Source: Triplophysa rosa
Taxonomy: Eukaryota > Chordata > Actinopteri > Cypriniformes > Nemacheilidae
Reading direction: 5' to 3'
Length of the DNA stretch: 64,000 nt
Assembly (NCBI RefSeq): GCF_024868665.1
Contig: NC_079901.1
Span: 5,577,272 to 5,641,271 of the forward strand
Shown here: piece after piece, positions 49,861-60,278 of the stretch
Layout of the letters: each line of letters opens with the position of its first letter
Numbering within the stretch: the first letter of the stretch is position 1
The notes under the pieces: model-generated
The model's input: only the letters and a program-made list of their open reading frames with translations
The model's database searches: none
Told to the model about the DNA's origin: nothing
Position numbers and translations under genes: made by a program

Positions 49861-51251
49861 CCCTACGGCACTCTATAATGCAGAAAAAAGGTTTGACATG
49901 CTATTACCGTTATTACCGTTTTTGTGTAGCATTCAGCTCAAACATCTAGAATCCTTTTGACAAACGGCTTTGTGTAAAGCAAACATTTACAAGGTAAGTA
50001 AGGTCATTGTTGGTAAGTACACATAAATAATGGTTTGTAGGTTCACTACTATAGTGACAAGTTTACAGCATAAAGAAAAGACCAGCATGATGGTTTGGTG
50101 CTGGTTTTTCAGCCATGTGTTTCAAGCAAAGTGCTGACGCTGACCAAAGCAATTCTCGCTGGTAAGCAGTCTATTAAACACATCCACATATTTTGTGTAT
50201 ACCGACATATTATGATCTTTACAGCAGGGCAAGCTTACGGTTCAAAGTGATCAAGTCTTTTTAAAACGTTTATAAAAGTTTAAGCGTCTAACAGTATCTC
50301 ATGTTTCTTGAGTATACGCGTCCCTACGGCTGACTCGATACAGGGGTCTCATGTTAAAGTTATGTCGGAGGAACTACATGATTGTTTGTAGTGGTCTGGA
50401 GCGTATTAGAGACACAGCTGTCTGGTGTGTATGCTGCTTACAGGAGCAGGAGAGGTAGAGGTGGAAAAGAGCGTCTTTGAAACATTAAAGGCCCTGACTG
50501 GCTCCCAAAGTCCCTCTAGCTATGCTCATTATTAGTAATATCCCTTCAAGAATGCTGTCTCCTTACCACCATCTGGATTCACTAATTGCTCTGAGGCCTG
50601 AGCACGTTTGCTAAGCCTATGATTTGTCATTCCCTTACATTGACCCGTGACCACTGTCATTCAGTTCCTCAGATACGTTGTGTTATATATGTAAACAGTC
50701 TCAGATGGCAGACACGGCTTAATGTGGCTCGTGCTGTTTTGTCTAGTTCTCAGTTAAATTCTTCACTTCTGAAGTATCACATTCACCTGTGTTTTGATAT
50801 TATTAGTTTAACAGTTAGAACACTGATGTTATCTTGATCTTGTGTTTAGGGGGCTTAACTTCACTGTAGGTTTCTTATATGCATAGAAGTGTCTTCATAG
50901 ACTTTCTCTTAAATGTAATTTGTTTGGCTAAATGTACAAGGTTCCGCCTCCTTTTCTGCTGAAGCATCACTGAGTGATCATTCACTCATGTTCTTTTACA
51001 AAATGTAGGCGGGACTTGGTTTCGTTCATCAAGAACTGATGTTGCTGGAGGGGAGGGGCAGAAACATATTTTTTGTAGCCCCGCCCTCACGCCATAACTG
51101 TTTCATAAAAAATTAATAATAGTACATTTTGATTTCATGGTGACTTTAAATTCCTAATGACTAAACTCAAATCATTTTATTAAGTATTCTGTTTACCTCA
51201 AAATACATTTTAAACATTTTACATTTGATTTATAGCATTTGATTTATAATC
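49861..51251. other. Gene-free intronic sequence
   Basis: No exon, RNA or terminal repeat recognised. Confidence 0.5.
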
Positions 51252-51456
51252 TAATTTTATGAGATGGCTAATTCGGATGAATTCGTACAATGTAGTTCTA
51301 TGTACAATGTAGTTTTAATATGATTTGCTTTTGTGTTTTACGTTTAAGGGTGAGTTTAGGGGGAGGGGCTTCAGAATAGCTTTTTTCTAATAATCATACG
51401 TTTTTGTACGATTTACATCATACGAATTCATATGAATTAGCCACCTCATAAAATAG
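51252..51456. mobile_element. MITE, about 205 bp
   Basis: TTTTATGAGATGGCTAATTC is inverted as GAATTAGCCACCTCATAAAA. The inner GATGAATTCGTAC and GTACGATTTACATCATACGA continue the symmetry. Noncoding. Confidence 0.8.
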
Positions 51457-51560
51457 TTTCAAGAGAAGGTTGTCCATTCTGACATATTTTTTTACAGTAT
51501 GTATTATGTTCCATTCAAGTTGTTCAAAAATGTAAAGCTTTCAATACCAAGCGACAATCA

Positions 51561-51586
51561 GTTTTATTTTAGTTAAAATTTTTATT
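51561..51586 (-). terminator. Candidate ptx3 polyadenylation signals
   Basis: Minus-strand AATAAA matches lie at 51581-51586 and about 51563-51568, roughly 640 bases downstream of the ptx3 stop. No nearer AATAAA was noticed in this orientation, so these are reasonable but unproven 3' ends. Confidence 0.35.
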
Positions 51587-52217
51587 ATGGTTTCCTGACC
51601 CTCATTGAAAAATACTTATTTTCATTATACATTCATCTTAGCCTCAATAAAAACAATTTACATTATACATCACATGATCACACATCAGGGGAAGCAAAAA
51701 GTCACATAGACCTTGTAAACATTTTCCACAGTTCCATAATCAAAATGTAGCAAGTAGCTGAAAACGTGTTCAGGTGCATAAAAACATATTCATTAGCAGT
51801 ATTTATGTAGCAAAATAAAAATCACAAGATAGATCGACTATAAGTTTTAAAATATTGCAGAAGAACAACATCACAATGAATTGAAAGATTACATTACAAA
51901 TAGATTACAAATTAAGTCAAACCGGAATGTAAACATTTTCAAACAAGATAAATACTTTGACAATACAAAATGTGTTTAAAACCAAATTTAGAAATGATTA
52001 ATGAATGATATGACGTGCATCAAATGGCAGCAGTTTAACTGCTTTAATTTGCATGATGACTGCCAGTCCACCCCGAAATCCAACTTTTCCTGTGAGGAAA
52101 CATTTTCCTGAAATGAAAGAAATTACTGTTGTATGCAGGAGTAGCAAAGCAGCTAATGTGTTGTAGGAGCTCATCTGATCGATATACAGGACTCCGGTGG
52201 TTAAGATTGTAGAGACA

Positions 52218-52849
52218 TTAGTAGATTAACTTGACACCCCCTTTTGACTCAATGTCAGACACGCCCCAAGCCACCACATTACCACGGTTACCACAACCAC
52301 TCCCGTCCAGCTGTGCCTGCTGGGATATCTCCTGTGAATCCAAAACACGATCCCACATGTTGACTCCGGTCATCTTCCCCGTGAAGGCCAGCTCCGCATT
52401 AAAGGTTTCTGGGATGATGAGATGCCTAAAGTAACGTCCGTACTCTTGTCCCAGAAGTAGGCTCCCTTTGCTGCGTAGCTCATGACCCTCAGCCACTCCG
52501 GGAGAGCTCGCTGCTTGTTGACCGTTCACCCACACAGAAGCCAGGCCCTGCCATGAGCTCCAGACCGCACAGAGGTGCACCCACTGACCCTCTTGCACCA
52601 CCCCTGGCGCCTCCACCAAATGGGTTTCTCCATCCACCGTGAACTGGACACTTTGGCCATTGAGCACCAGCTCCAATTCATAAGGGTTGCCCGTCGTACT
52701 GTAAGAGAAGAGGACGGTCTTGTTGAGAACCTGGGTCGGTTTCGCCCACAGGCAGATGGTCACCGCTTTGGTCGGGAACGGTCTTTTGGGTGTTACTTCA
52801 ACGTTGGATGTAGAAGAGCGCGTGGGGAAGAGGAGTCCAGTGTCACAGC
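52218..52849 (-). CDS. ptx3: ptx3 exon 3: pentraxin domain
   Basis: This exon encodes residues 254-463, the C-terminal pentraxin domain of long pentraxin 3, a secreted humoral pattern-recognition protein that binds microbes, C1q and matrix ligands. It follows CTTTCCTCCACAG and begins by completing a Gly codon, then CDTGLLFP. Cysteines expected for the intradomain disulfide are seen at C286 (ICLWAKP) and C347 (HLCAVW). LNKT at 295-298 corresponds to the known N-glycosylation site of human PTX3. SGCGNRGNVVAWG near the end matches the family. The pentraxin signature HxCx(S/T)WxS reads HLCAVWSS, with Val349 in place of Ser/Thr. The stop is TAA at 52218-52220. Confidence 0.96.
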
Positions 52850-54301
52850 CTGTGGAGGAAAGAAATGTTATCAATGAATCTTAATTTCCCTGGTTAGAAA
52901 GAACAGAATGAATCTTTCGTGAACCACTCCACCCATCAGTCTCAGATGTGTTTCTATGGATAACCCTTAGACTGTCGAAATTAGTCAAGGAGGGTTGTCC
53001 ACTTTGGGATTAGTATTTTTGTTAAATAAATACAACGAAACAAAAAACAACTAAAAGTGCATAGTGTTTATTTGAAAAAATTGAAGGTGATGTAATCTAC
53101 AATTAACTTTTTATATTGTAGTGGTGGTTCCACAGAGTAATGATTTTCACTGAAAACATTTCGTCATTGTGGATATCGTCCAATTTTTGTTCACTCCCAA
53201 ATTGATCCCTACGCTATTTATTCATTTGTAAATATGACAAGGATACTGCTGTCTCAGTATTGACATAAATGTTGTTTAATGCGAGTTTGTGCTTGCCTGA
53301 GCATATTTTATACACCGCATGTCCAGTTTTGTACTTTTTCATGCGATTAAGAGATAAACCCGTCTGGAGCAGCAAGCCGGCAGAACCACGAGGATCTTCA
53401 ATCAGTAGGAAGCAGAATTACAGTGAAAGGTTTGTCAAACAATCTGAGATGGTTTGGTTAATAGGATTGGTACATTCTCTTTACACTGGGTGATTAGCTA
53501 TGGCAGATCACGACTCTCCTACCGTAGCTTACGATATTTTCATTACATTTGTCTTAGGTTTCCTGCTTTGGGAGGCTGAATGAAGACTAACTCATTCTCT
53601 AAACAGTCTCATCTGGTTCTGTTTTCCCCCTGGATGCTTTGGTGTGGTCGCCATGCTTAGCTGTTAATGATTATACCTCCCTCTGTCTTTCATTTGTTCT
53701 ACCTCTACAAAGCCCTTTAATACAGAGAGCATGAGCTTTAAATTAAATTAAATTTTCGCTCATGTTGAATGGAAACTGACTAGGCTCTATAGATGCGGAC
53801 AAAGCGGGGATCAGCTGAAGATTAGAGAAGGTCCAAGGAGGTTTTGATTTTGGAAGAAATTCACATCCTAATTTGGAGGGAAGGCTGTCTGTCCAGGGGT
53901 CATATAAGTTGATGTGTTTTTTGATTAGTGTTTGTGTTAGTCAGTTGGCTTGATCATAACATATGGTTTGAATAAGTCACAGATTTACAGCTCAGAATTA
54001 ATAGCACAATTGCCGAATCATCACATCGCCGTACCATCCAGATTGCGTTCAAAGGATTGACTCTCATAAAACAATATATTTGCAGCGGGTGTTGGAATTG
54101 GAGCGTGTAGTTTTGTTTCTCAAAACCAGTGACATAATTGTACATGTACGTTTGTATCACTCTCATCCAATTCATGGTTTTCATTTGGCACATTTGATTT
54201 GACACGAGTCCAGATCTCTCTTACTTAACTGCTTCAATACTTTACTTTCTCTCAACATTATAGGCTGCTTTAGCTTGTCGAAACATAGATCAGATTCTCA
54301 C
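52850..54301 (-). other. ptx3: ptx3 intron 2
   Basis: 1.45 kb with GTGAGAATC donor and CTCCACAG acceptor on the minus strand. No mobile element recognised. Confidence 0.85.
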
Positions 54302-54910
54302 CTGATGGAAGCCTGTTTGAAAGGTTTGACCTCATGTAACGGGTCATCTGTTCCCGCATGGCTTGTAGTTCACTTGAGATGGATGCCAGAGTCTTCTCCA
54401 ACCTCACTCCGCTCTCCCCATCAGTCACCTCTTGCGTCAGATGCCGGGCCTGAAGACTCTTGGCTTGGGAAGATTTCAGGCAGCAGTTCTCTAGCCGTTC
54501 CAGGTGCGCATCCTGGGTCACACTAGATGCAAGTAGCTGCTGCAGGACCAATTCTTGCTGCTCGTACTGATCGGCTGAGACCTCTCGCAGTCGCGTCAGC
54601 GCATTCTCCAGTCGTGTCTCCATCTGAGCCCCAGACCTCCGAGCCGCCTTGTCAATTGCAGACGCGCATGAGTCCCCATACTGCGCCACGAACTGCAGCA
54701 TCTCCCCTCGCAGAGACTGCAGCTCCACCTTGATGATGTCATCGGCATACTGCAGGAGCATGTTCTCCTTCATTTGGGAATTTTCCAGCATGGTGAAGAG
54801 CTTATCCCATTCGGTGAAGGCTGAAGCTTTGCAGGGTTCTGGGGTCAGCATGGGGGTCTCCTCTGGGGACTGCGTGGGGGTCTCCTCTGGGGACTGCGTG
54901 GGGGTCTCCT
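54302..54910 (-). CDS. ptx3: ptx3 exon 2: N-terminal oligomerisation region
   Basis: The exon follows GGCTCCCAG and is 609 bases long. It opens with an acidic/proline tandem repeat (EETPTQSP units), then CKASAFTEWDKLFTMLENSQ and long helical, heptad-like stretches (LLQYADDIIKVELQSLRGEM, LENALTRLREVSADQYEQQE, LEKTLASISSELQAMREQMT). These are coiled coils that assemble PTX3 multimers. Several cysteines (CKAS, DSCAS, ENCCLK) are available for interchain disulfides. It ends LPSG, with the Gly split by a phase-1 donor GTGAGA. It is longer than in human PTX3, partly through the tandem repeat: the whole predicted protein is 463 residues against 381 in human. Confidence 0.93.
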
Positions 54911-54912
54911 CT
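54846..54912 (-). repeat. ptx3: 24-bp coding tandem repeat in ptx3 exon 2
   Basis: Nearly perfect head-to-tail copies of a 24-base unit (GGGGTCTCCTCTGGGGACTG plus CGTG on the plus strand) encode repeats of eight residues, EETPTQSP. The last copy is at the exon 2 acceptor. Confidence 0.93.
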
Positions 54913-56069
54913 GGGAGCCAAACAGAGAACGAAAGGAAAGAGTGAAGTTACATGACATGGTTTGTGTAGGTGAGTAACGTGACACAGTGTGTTGGGTTTG
55001 GTGAGTGGAGAGTTCCGACATGAGCCTAACACAGATAATGTAGAGAAGAGTAGTATCTGGATGTTAATGGGATAGTTCACACAAAAATGAAAATTCTGTC
55101 ATGAATTACTTCATCTCTAGTTGTTCTAGTTGTTCAAAACCTGTAAAAATGTCTTTGTTTGGTTGAACACAGAGAAAGGTATTTGGATGAATGCTAAGTT
55201 TTTGGACCCCATTTACTACCATAGTAGGAAAAATTACAGTGGTAGTCAAAAGTGCCCCAGAACTGTTTACTGTCCTACATTATTCAAAATATCTTCTTTT
55301 GTGTTCAGCAGAACAAAAAATAAATAAAGTAATTTTTCACCCATAAATAAAAATTCTATCATTGTTAATTTTATCCTCATGTCACCCTTCTTTTATCTGC
55401 AAACCCAAAAGAAGATAAACAACACTGACCAAACAACACTCAAAAGATCTTCTTTTGTGCTTCACAGTTTCACAGAAGAAAGAGCCGTGTAGTTTTTAAA
55501 TACATGAGGGTGAAAAAATGATGACAACATTTTTGGGTGAAGTATCCTTCATATATTGCCCTTTTAATGTTTTGTTATGGTGTATTATGGTTGTTTTAAC
55601 TTTTGACTACTAAAACAATGATTAAAAAAAATGGACAATGTAATCTTTTCATTTGTTTTGAGTAATTTGCTGACTTTCTGTGTCGTCTCTTTCCATCACT
55701 TACAGGAAGAGATTGTACCATTCTAAAGTTGTTTGTTTGTATATTCGAAAGCTTTATTTCAACGAAACCACAGCAATCCATCAACACACAATTCCTGTTT
55801 AACATCTGCTACTGGTAAAGCTTTCAACGCCATCCTGTCATTACAGAGCTGAATACACAACACACGCATTCTGTCCTCACAACTGCAAATATCCTCTCAT
55901 TCATAAATTCCTCAACTCTCCAGCCACTCTCTTTCCTTATATATACAGAGGAAATTCTTTCTTAAAGACACTCAAACTCTGATGACAGAACTCTTTCAAA
56001 CCAGGACATGTTTATTCATAACACACAGAATCTAATGGTACTGTTGGTCTTAGCATCACAGTTACTCAC
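54911..56069 (-). other. ptx3: ptx3 intron 1 with two MITE copies
   Basis: 1.16 kb with GTGAGTAAC donor and TCCCAG acceptor on the minus strand. It carries TTAA-family MITE sequence at 55068-55553; the remainder shows no feature. Confidence 0.85.
55068..55553. mobile_element. TTAA-family MITEs (two overlapping or adjacent copies)
   Basis: The first copy starts GGGATAGTTCAC after TTAA (55064-55067) with AATGAAAATTCTGTCATGAA. Its right end is missing, and a second copy starts near 55325 (TTTTTCACCCATAAATAAAA) and ends ACATTTTTGGGTGAAGTATC. Confidence 0.7.
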
Positions 56070-56220
56070 CTTCGGTCTGTTCCTCCCCAAATTCTCCAAA
56101 ATAATTGTATGGGTAGCGCAAATCGGGAGTTATTTCTTCATCGGAAAGGCCAGGCCACTCCGCGGATAACAAACCCAGCAGACACGCAGTCTGGAGTAAC
56201 GTCCACATGTGTCTGGCCAT
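56070..56220 (-). CDS. ptx3: ptx3 exon 1: signal peptide and N-terminus
   Basis: The ATG at 56220 begins MARHMWTLLQTACLLGLLSA followed by EWPGLSDEEITPDLRYPY and NYFGEFGEEQTE. The first 20 residues form a typical signal peptide with likely cleavage after LLSA, so the product is secreted. The exon ends in phase 1 (151 bases) at GTGAGTAAC and joins exon 2 without a frame break. The three-exon layout (leader, N-terminal region, pentraxin domain) is that of PTX3 genes. A TATA box lies 135-140 bases upstream. Confidence 0.93.
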
Positions 56221-56353
56221 GTGTGAATAGGATCAACTCTCTGCGTTTGTGTGTGTCCTCTGGTTAGATGCTGAGCAATCTGCTGGCCACGCTCCTGCTT
56301 GTTTTGTGAACTGCAGCTGAGACGCAACTGAGCTGGATGGAGGGGCTCTGTGG

Positions 56354-56362
56354 TCTATATAA
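56354..56362 (-). promoter_or_regulatory. ptx3: TATA box of ptx3
   Basis: Minus-strand TTATATAGA lies about 138 bases before the start codon, predicting a leader of roughly 105-110 bases. A GA-rich microsatellite is immediately upstream. Confidence 0.65.
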
Positions 56363-56369
56363 ACATAAT

Positions 56370-56410
56370 GAGAGAGAGCGAGAGAGCGAGAGAGCGAGAG
56401 AGCGCGAGAG
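56370..56410. repeat. (GA)n/(GAGAGAGC)n microsatellite
   Basis: AGAGAGAGCGAGAGAGCG-type repeat directly upstream of the ptx3 TATA box. It is TC-rich on the ptx3 sense strand. Confidence 0.92.
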
Positions 56411-56490
56411 TTAGCTCCAGCGAGCAGTTCTTCGTTGGAGGTAATATAAGTCGTGTAGTAAAATAGTTGTGCTTCTCCTGCAGCTTGAGG

Positions 56491-56535
56491 CCATGCGAGA
56501 GATCTTAGACAAGCAGATCGATAAAGAGGTACAAA
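56491..56535 (+). other. Exon-like fragment, function unknown
   Basis: Between CTTCTCCTGCAG and GTACAAAG an open 15-codon segment reads LEAMREILDKQIDKE. It faces away from the ptx3 promoter. The residues loosely recall the LETFRDIL...Q segment of ceramide transfer protein, but the match is short and from memory. No neighbouring exon is evident. It may be chance, an exon of a divergent transcript, or a fossil. Confidence 0.2.
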
Positions 56536-57090
56536 GAAAAGTAAGGAAGTGCTTGAAGGTTTTTGACTCTTCTGTTGTGACGAGAACGGCTCTCGGTTTA
56601 CAACAGAGGTTTATTGTTCTTTTCTCTTTTTGTCATTTCCCTCCCTTTAATGTGGGTAATAAGTACCACATGACATTACTCTTTATACCCCATTTTTATT
56701 TAGTAAGCCCTTTCACGTTTTTATTTTTCAATTCTTTTGCATACGTCTTTTATTTTATGCCAAAAGTCTTACACAGTACATGTGTATCGTAACTGCATTG
56801 AGCCAAGTAGGAAATGATTCTGGATCGACTTCGTATGTTGTTTCTAGAACGTTCAAATAAACATAGACACGATCTTATCCCTATGCTAATTATTACAAAC
56901 AAATGTGCCCAAATTCCAGTGCGACTGGAGGGGTTAACCGGGGTGGTCTTAAAACCTCTAACCCTAAACCCAAGCCCCAAATTCTGATTCAGCCCTTGTT
57001 AGAATCAAGTCATGTTTTCAATCCTGCTTCTTGCCCTTCATTTTACCTTTATTCTAACCCCAACCCCTTTTCTCACAGTAAAATCACCAG

Positions 57091-57192
57091 TGTTAAAAAA
57101 GGTCAAATTAACTCTCACAGTGTTTATATAATCCACACTTTGAGAGTGTGGATTATATATACACCGTGAGTGTTAATTTGACCCTTTTTAGT
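57091..57192. repeat. Hairpin repeat (palindromic MITE)
   Basis: TGTTAAAAAAGGTCAAATTA pairs with TAATTTGACCCTTTTTA, and CTCACAGTGTTTATATAATC with a partner around GGATTATATATACACCGTGA. The arms are about 48 bases with almost no loop (centre near 57141). Confidence 0.85.
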
Positions 57193-58722
57193 ATAAACAC
57201 ACAATCCAGATCACGATGCTGCCAGTGTTGGCTCCTCAACGTCATTGGTTGGTTGAAATGTTGTTCCAGGACCAGCAGGGATGTTCATCCAGGAATATGT
57301 CCCGTTTTGGTAAAACATGTTAAGCGTGCCCTAACTGATGCTGTGTTGTGTTGCGTGTGTTATGGAGAAAGATTGGACTCGGTCCTCGTTCTCTTCTGCT
57401 TTACGTTACAAATATTACAAATTATTCAATTTGTATTGGGCACGAAGCATCCACAAAACGCTCTTTGTTTGTGATGACTTCGTATTGAGGATTGTGAATC
57501 TACCCCCTGCTTGTCAGGATGATTTTGGATGCCGTTGTTGAGTTCTGGGGGATGCCGGACTGGGGGTCATGGAAACTTGCTGTCATTTCGTTGCCCGATA
57601 ACAGACGCCACTGTCACGGTCACACACATTTCCCCAGAAACAGATTCCACACCCAACTGGAAATTATTTCGTGCCCTCTAAACGTTTTTTGTGAGACCCT
57701 CTGGGGCCGGAGGAGGAATGATATATTTCGTGGGCCTAACATGAACGTGAATGGAGGTTTATGGAAACGGATTCACAGCCATGTATCCGCTGGTAGGTCA
57801 ACATTAATGTGTCTGCAAGATGAAGCGCATTTTAATGACAACGGATGGATGTTTTCGCTTATGTCAGCCAGGCCTGGCCCAAAAATGAGCGTGCCAGCAA
57901 ATCTGTCAAAAATGTGGGCTTTGCATTAATCATCAGCCCGTTAACAGTCAGTATTTTGCTATCAACACAACACGAAAATATGTGATTGTCCCGCACGTGT
58001 GATTCCCTGCTGGTGGTTCCCTGAGTCTCGTTGCCTGATGCAAAAAGTACAGAGGCGTCTTAAATGTGAAATCAGGCAGAAGTACGAGACGGTACAAATG
58101 GGAATGACTGCTCTCGTTGTCTCCGGAGGAAACACAAGGGAAGGTCAGCTTTGACTAATGCCGTCAATCTGCCACCTTGGAATGAAAAGTGCTGGTGATG
58201 TTAAATTCCATCAGCACCTACACCATCATTGACCACAATGAGCTCCTCTAATCTTCAGTGCAGAAACACATACAACCCGACACGTTGGTGGAGCACTTTA
58301 CAGAAGAAATATGAAAATGAACATCTGGATATTATTCTGTCATCTCCTCGGTATCAATCATTGTTATGTATCATGTGATATTGCAATCATGATTTAAAAG
58401 GATATTTCATCCTGAATGTCACTTGTTACATTGTGTTGTTTGTGCTCTGAAGCTCTCTGAATTGTCTTTTAAAGGCTGGACTTATTTCTAGGGATTTCCT
58501 GGTTATGCCTTTCTCGTGTATCTGTAGCTTGCGTCATGCAAACAACTCTTTTAGTTGCACTTATTACATGTCTCATCATTGGATCCTTGCATGGATAGCA
58601 AATGAAAACTAAAGGGTCATTTGTTTAGAAGAGTTAAAGGATATAAGTTTAGGTGTGAATTTATACAAACCGCAAGGGATTCTGTCACACTTGTCTCTTG
58701 AGGTGTGTGATTTACATCTGAA
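57193..58722. other. Gene-free intronic sequence
   Basis: Open frames such as 57519-57929 have no recognisable motif or splice context. Confidence 0.5.
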
Positions 58723-59514
58723 GGAGCAGTTTGCCGAACAGGCATTAGATTACTCCAGGACTAGGCCTTAGATAAATTCAGACATTTGAGTCGTTTTGCT
58801 TACATAAAACATTACTTGTGTGTATTTTGAGCCAAAACAATCACACTGATGTATTTTAAAGGGGATGTCGAATGGAATTTCACTTCTTTAAATTTAGTTG
58901 TAATTTTATTAAGCAAATTCAATTAACCAACATCTGCCAAGCTGCAACGCTCAAAGTTCACAGAAAAGAAAGATATTTTCTTTAGCGGAACAATGAACGA
59001 CTTGATGGGACTACAACAAACTTTTACCTTGACTTATTTCTGAAATCTGATTGGTTGATTTAAATGTTGTCCCAGGGTCAACATGATGTTGCCCTAAGGA
59101 CATCAACCACTTGGCAAAAACAGGAGAGCCAATTTACGTTGACCTTGCCCATGGAACACGGAGGGGTAATGGGCGGGACATCTCAACACACACTCTAAGC
59201 GTTAGACCAATCACAAAAGACTGGCTCAGCTTGACCAATCAAGGGATTGCATAGAACCAGGTACTCAACAGCCTGTTTTCTGAGAATTGAGATGACAGTG
59301 TAAAACACAGGTGAAATATGTAATATATAAAGCATTTTTTGAAAATCAAAAACATGAACACTGATTGTTTAGCACATCAAAAACACAATAAAGACTAAAA
59401 AGACAAAATAGGACCCCTTTAAATAATGTCATTGCAAGCTGTTTTCAGTTTAGACAGCTCAAACATTTATTTTAGTCTAGGACTAGTTTTAATTCCTGTC
59501 CGGGAAACCATCCC
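58723..59514. mobile_element. MITE, GGGGC-GTTTCC family (copy 2), interrupted
   Basis: The left end GGAGCAGTTTGCCGAACAGG and the right end CCTGTCCGGGAAACCATCCC match the family at 33908, as do inner GGACTAGGCCTTAGATAAAT and AGTCTAGGACTAG. It is split by a second element at 58860-59418. Confidence 0.8.
58860..59418. mobile_element. TTAA-target MITE nested in another MITE
   Basis: The element runs AGGGGATGTCG ... ATAGGACCCCT, with TTAA on both sides (58856-58859, 59419-59422). The intact relative at 33908-34148 (near 34050) shows the uninterrupted target, confirming the insertion. Confidence 0.85.
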
Positions 59515-59917
59515 AATAAGTGTTACCATATTTAATACTTTATTTAATCATCAATAGCAAAAATGTAGTTCTCTACATGTCATTGCTTTAGAATTTCACT
59601 GAATTCGTATGAAGTACAACGCCACATCTCCTGTTGGAGTCAGGGTGCTTCTGAAGAAGATTTATGAGGCTGTAAGCAGGTGCTGGTGATCACAGGTAAA
59701 CTTAAACAGCCCTTCAGGACAGAGAGGAGCCTGACAACTGATCGTCTCTGCATAAATCATCACAGACAACTGACATCTGACAGATCAATAGAAACACGAA
59801 TAAAGACATTTCTGAGTTCATTCTGGACTCAAAAGATAATATTCAAAACTCTACTTTCTGAATAAAGACTATTCAGATTCACTGTAGGTTACAATTGGTG
59901 CTTATTCTTTTAATTAA

Positions 59918-60213
59918 AGGGATGGTTCACCCAAAAAAATTAAATTCTGTCCTCATTTGTCTCGCCCTCAGGTTGTTCCAAATCTGTATAATTTTCGATG
60001 TTCTGCTAAACACAAGGAAAGATATTTGGAAGATGTCAGTCACCAAACAGATCTCATCCCCCATTCACTGCCATAATAGGGAAAATAAATACTATGGGAG
60101 TCAATGGGGGATGAGATCTGTTACTGACATTCTTCCAAATATCTTTCTTTATTAAATTTATACAGATTTGGAGTAAATGAGGACAGAATTTTCTTTTTTG
60201 GGTGAACTATCCC
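59918..60213. mobile_element. TTAA-family MITE (copy 4)
   Basis: Ends AGGGATGGTTCACCC and GGGTGAACTATCCC are inverted, with TTAA at 59914-59917 and 60214-60217. Internal halves around 60060-60120 (ATGGGAGTCAATGGGGGATG) add further symmetry. Confidence 0.88.
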
Positions 60214-60278
60214 TTAAAGGTAGCCTACTCTTGCATCATCTTCTATGCAAGATAATTTACATTCACCCGTCAATCAAA

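Noticed and set aside
57519..57929. 136-residue open frame
   Set aside because: No motif and no exon borders; lies in ordinary intronic sequence.
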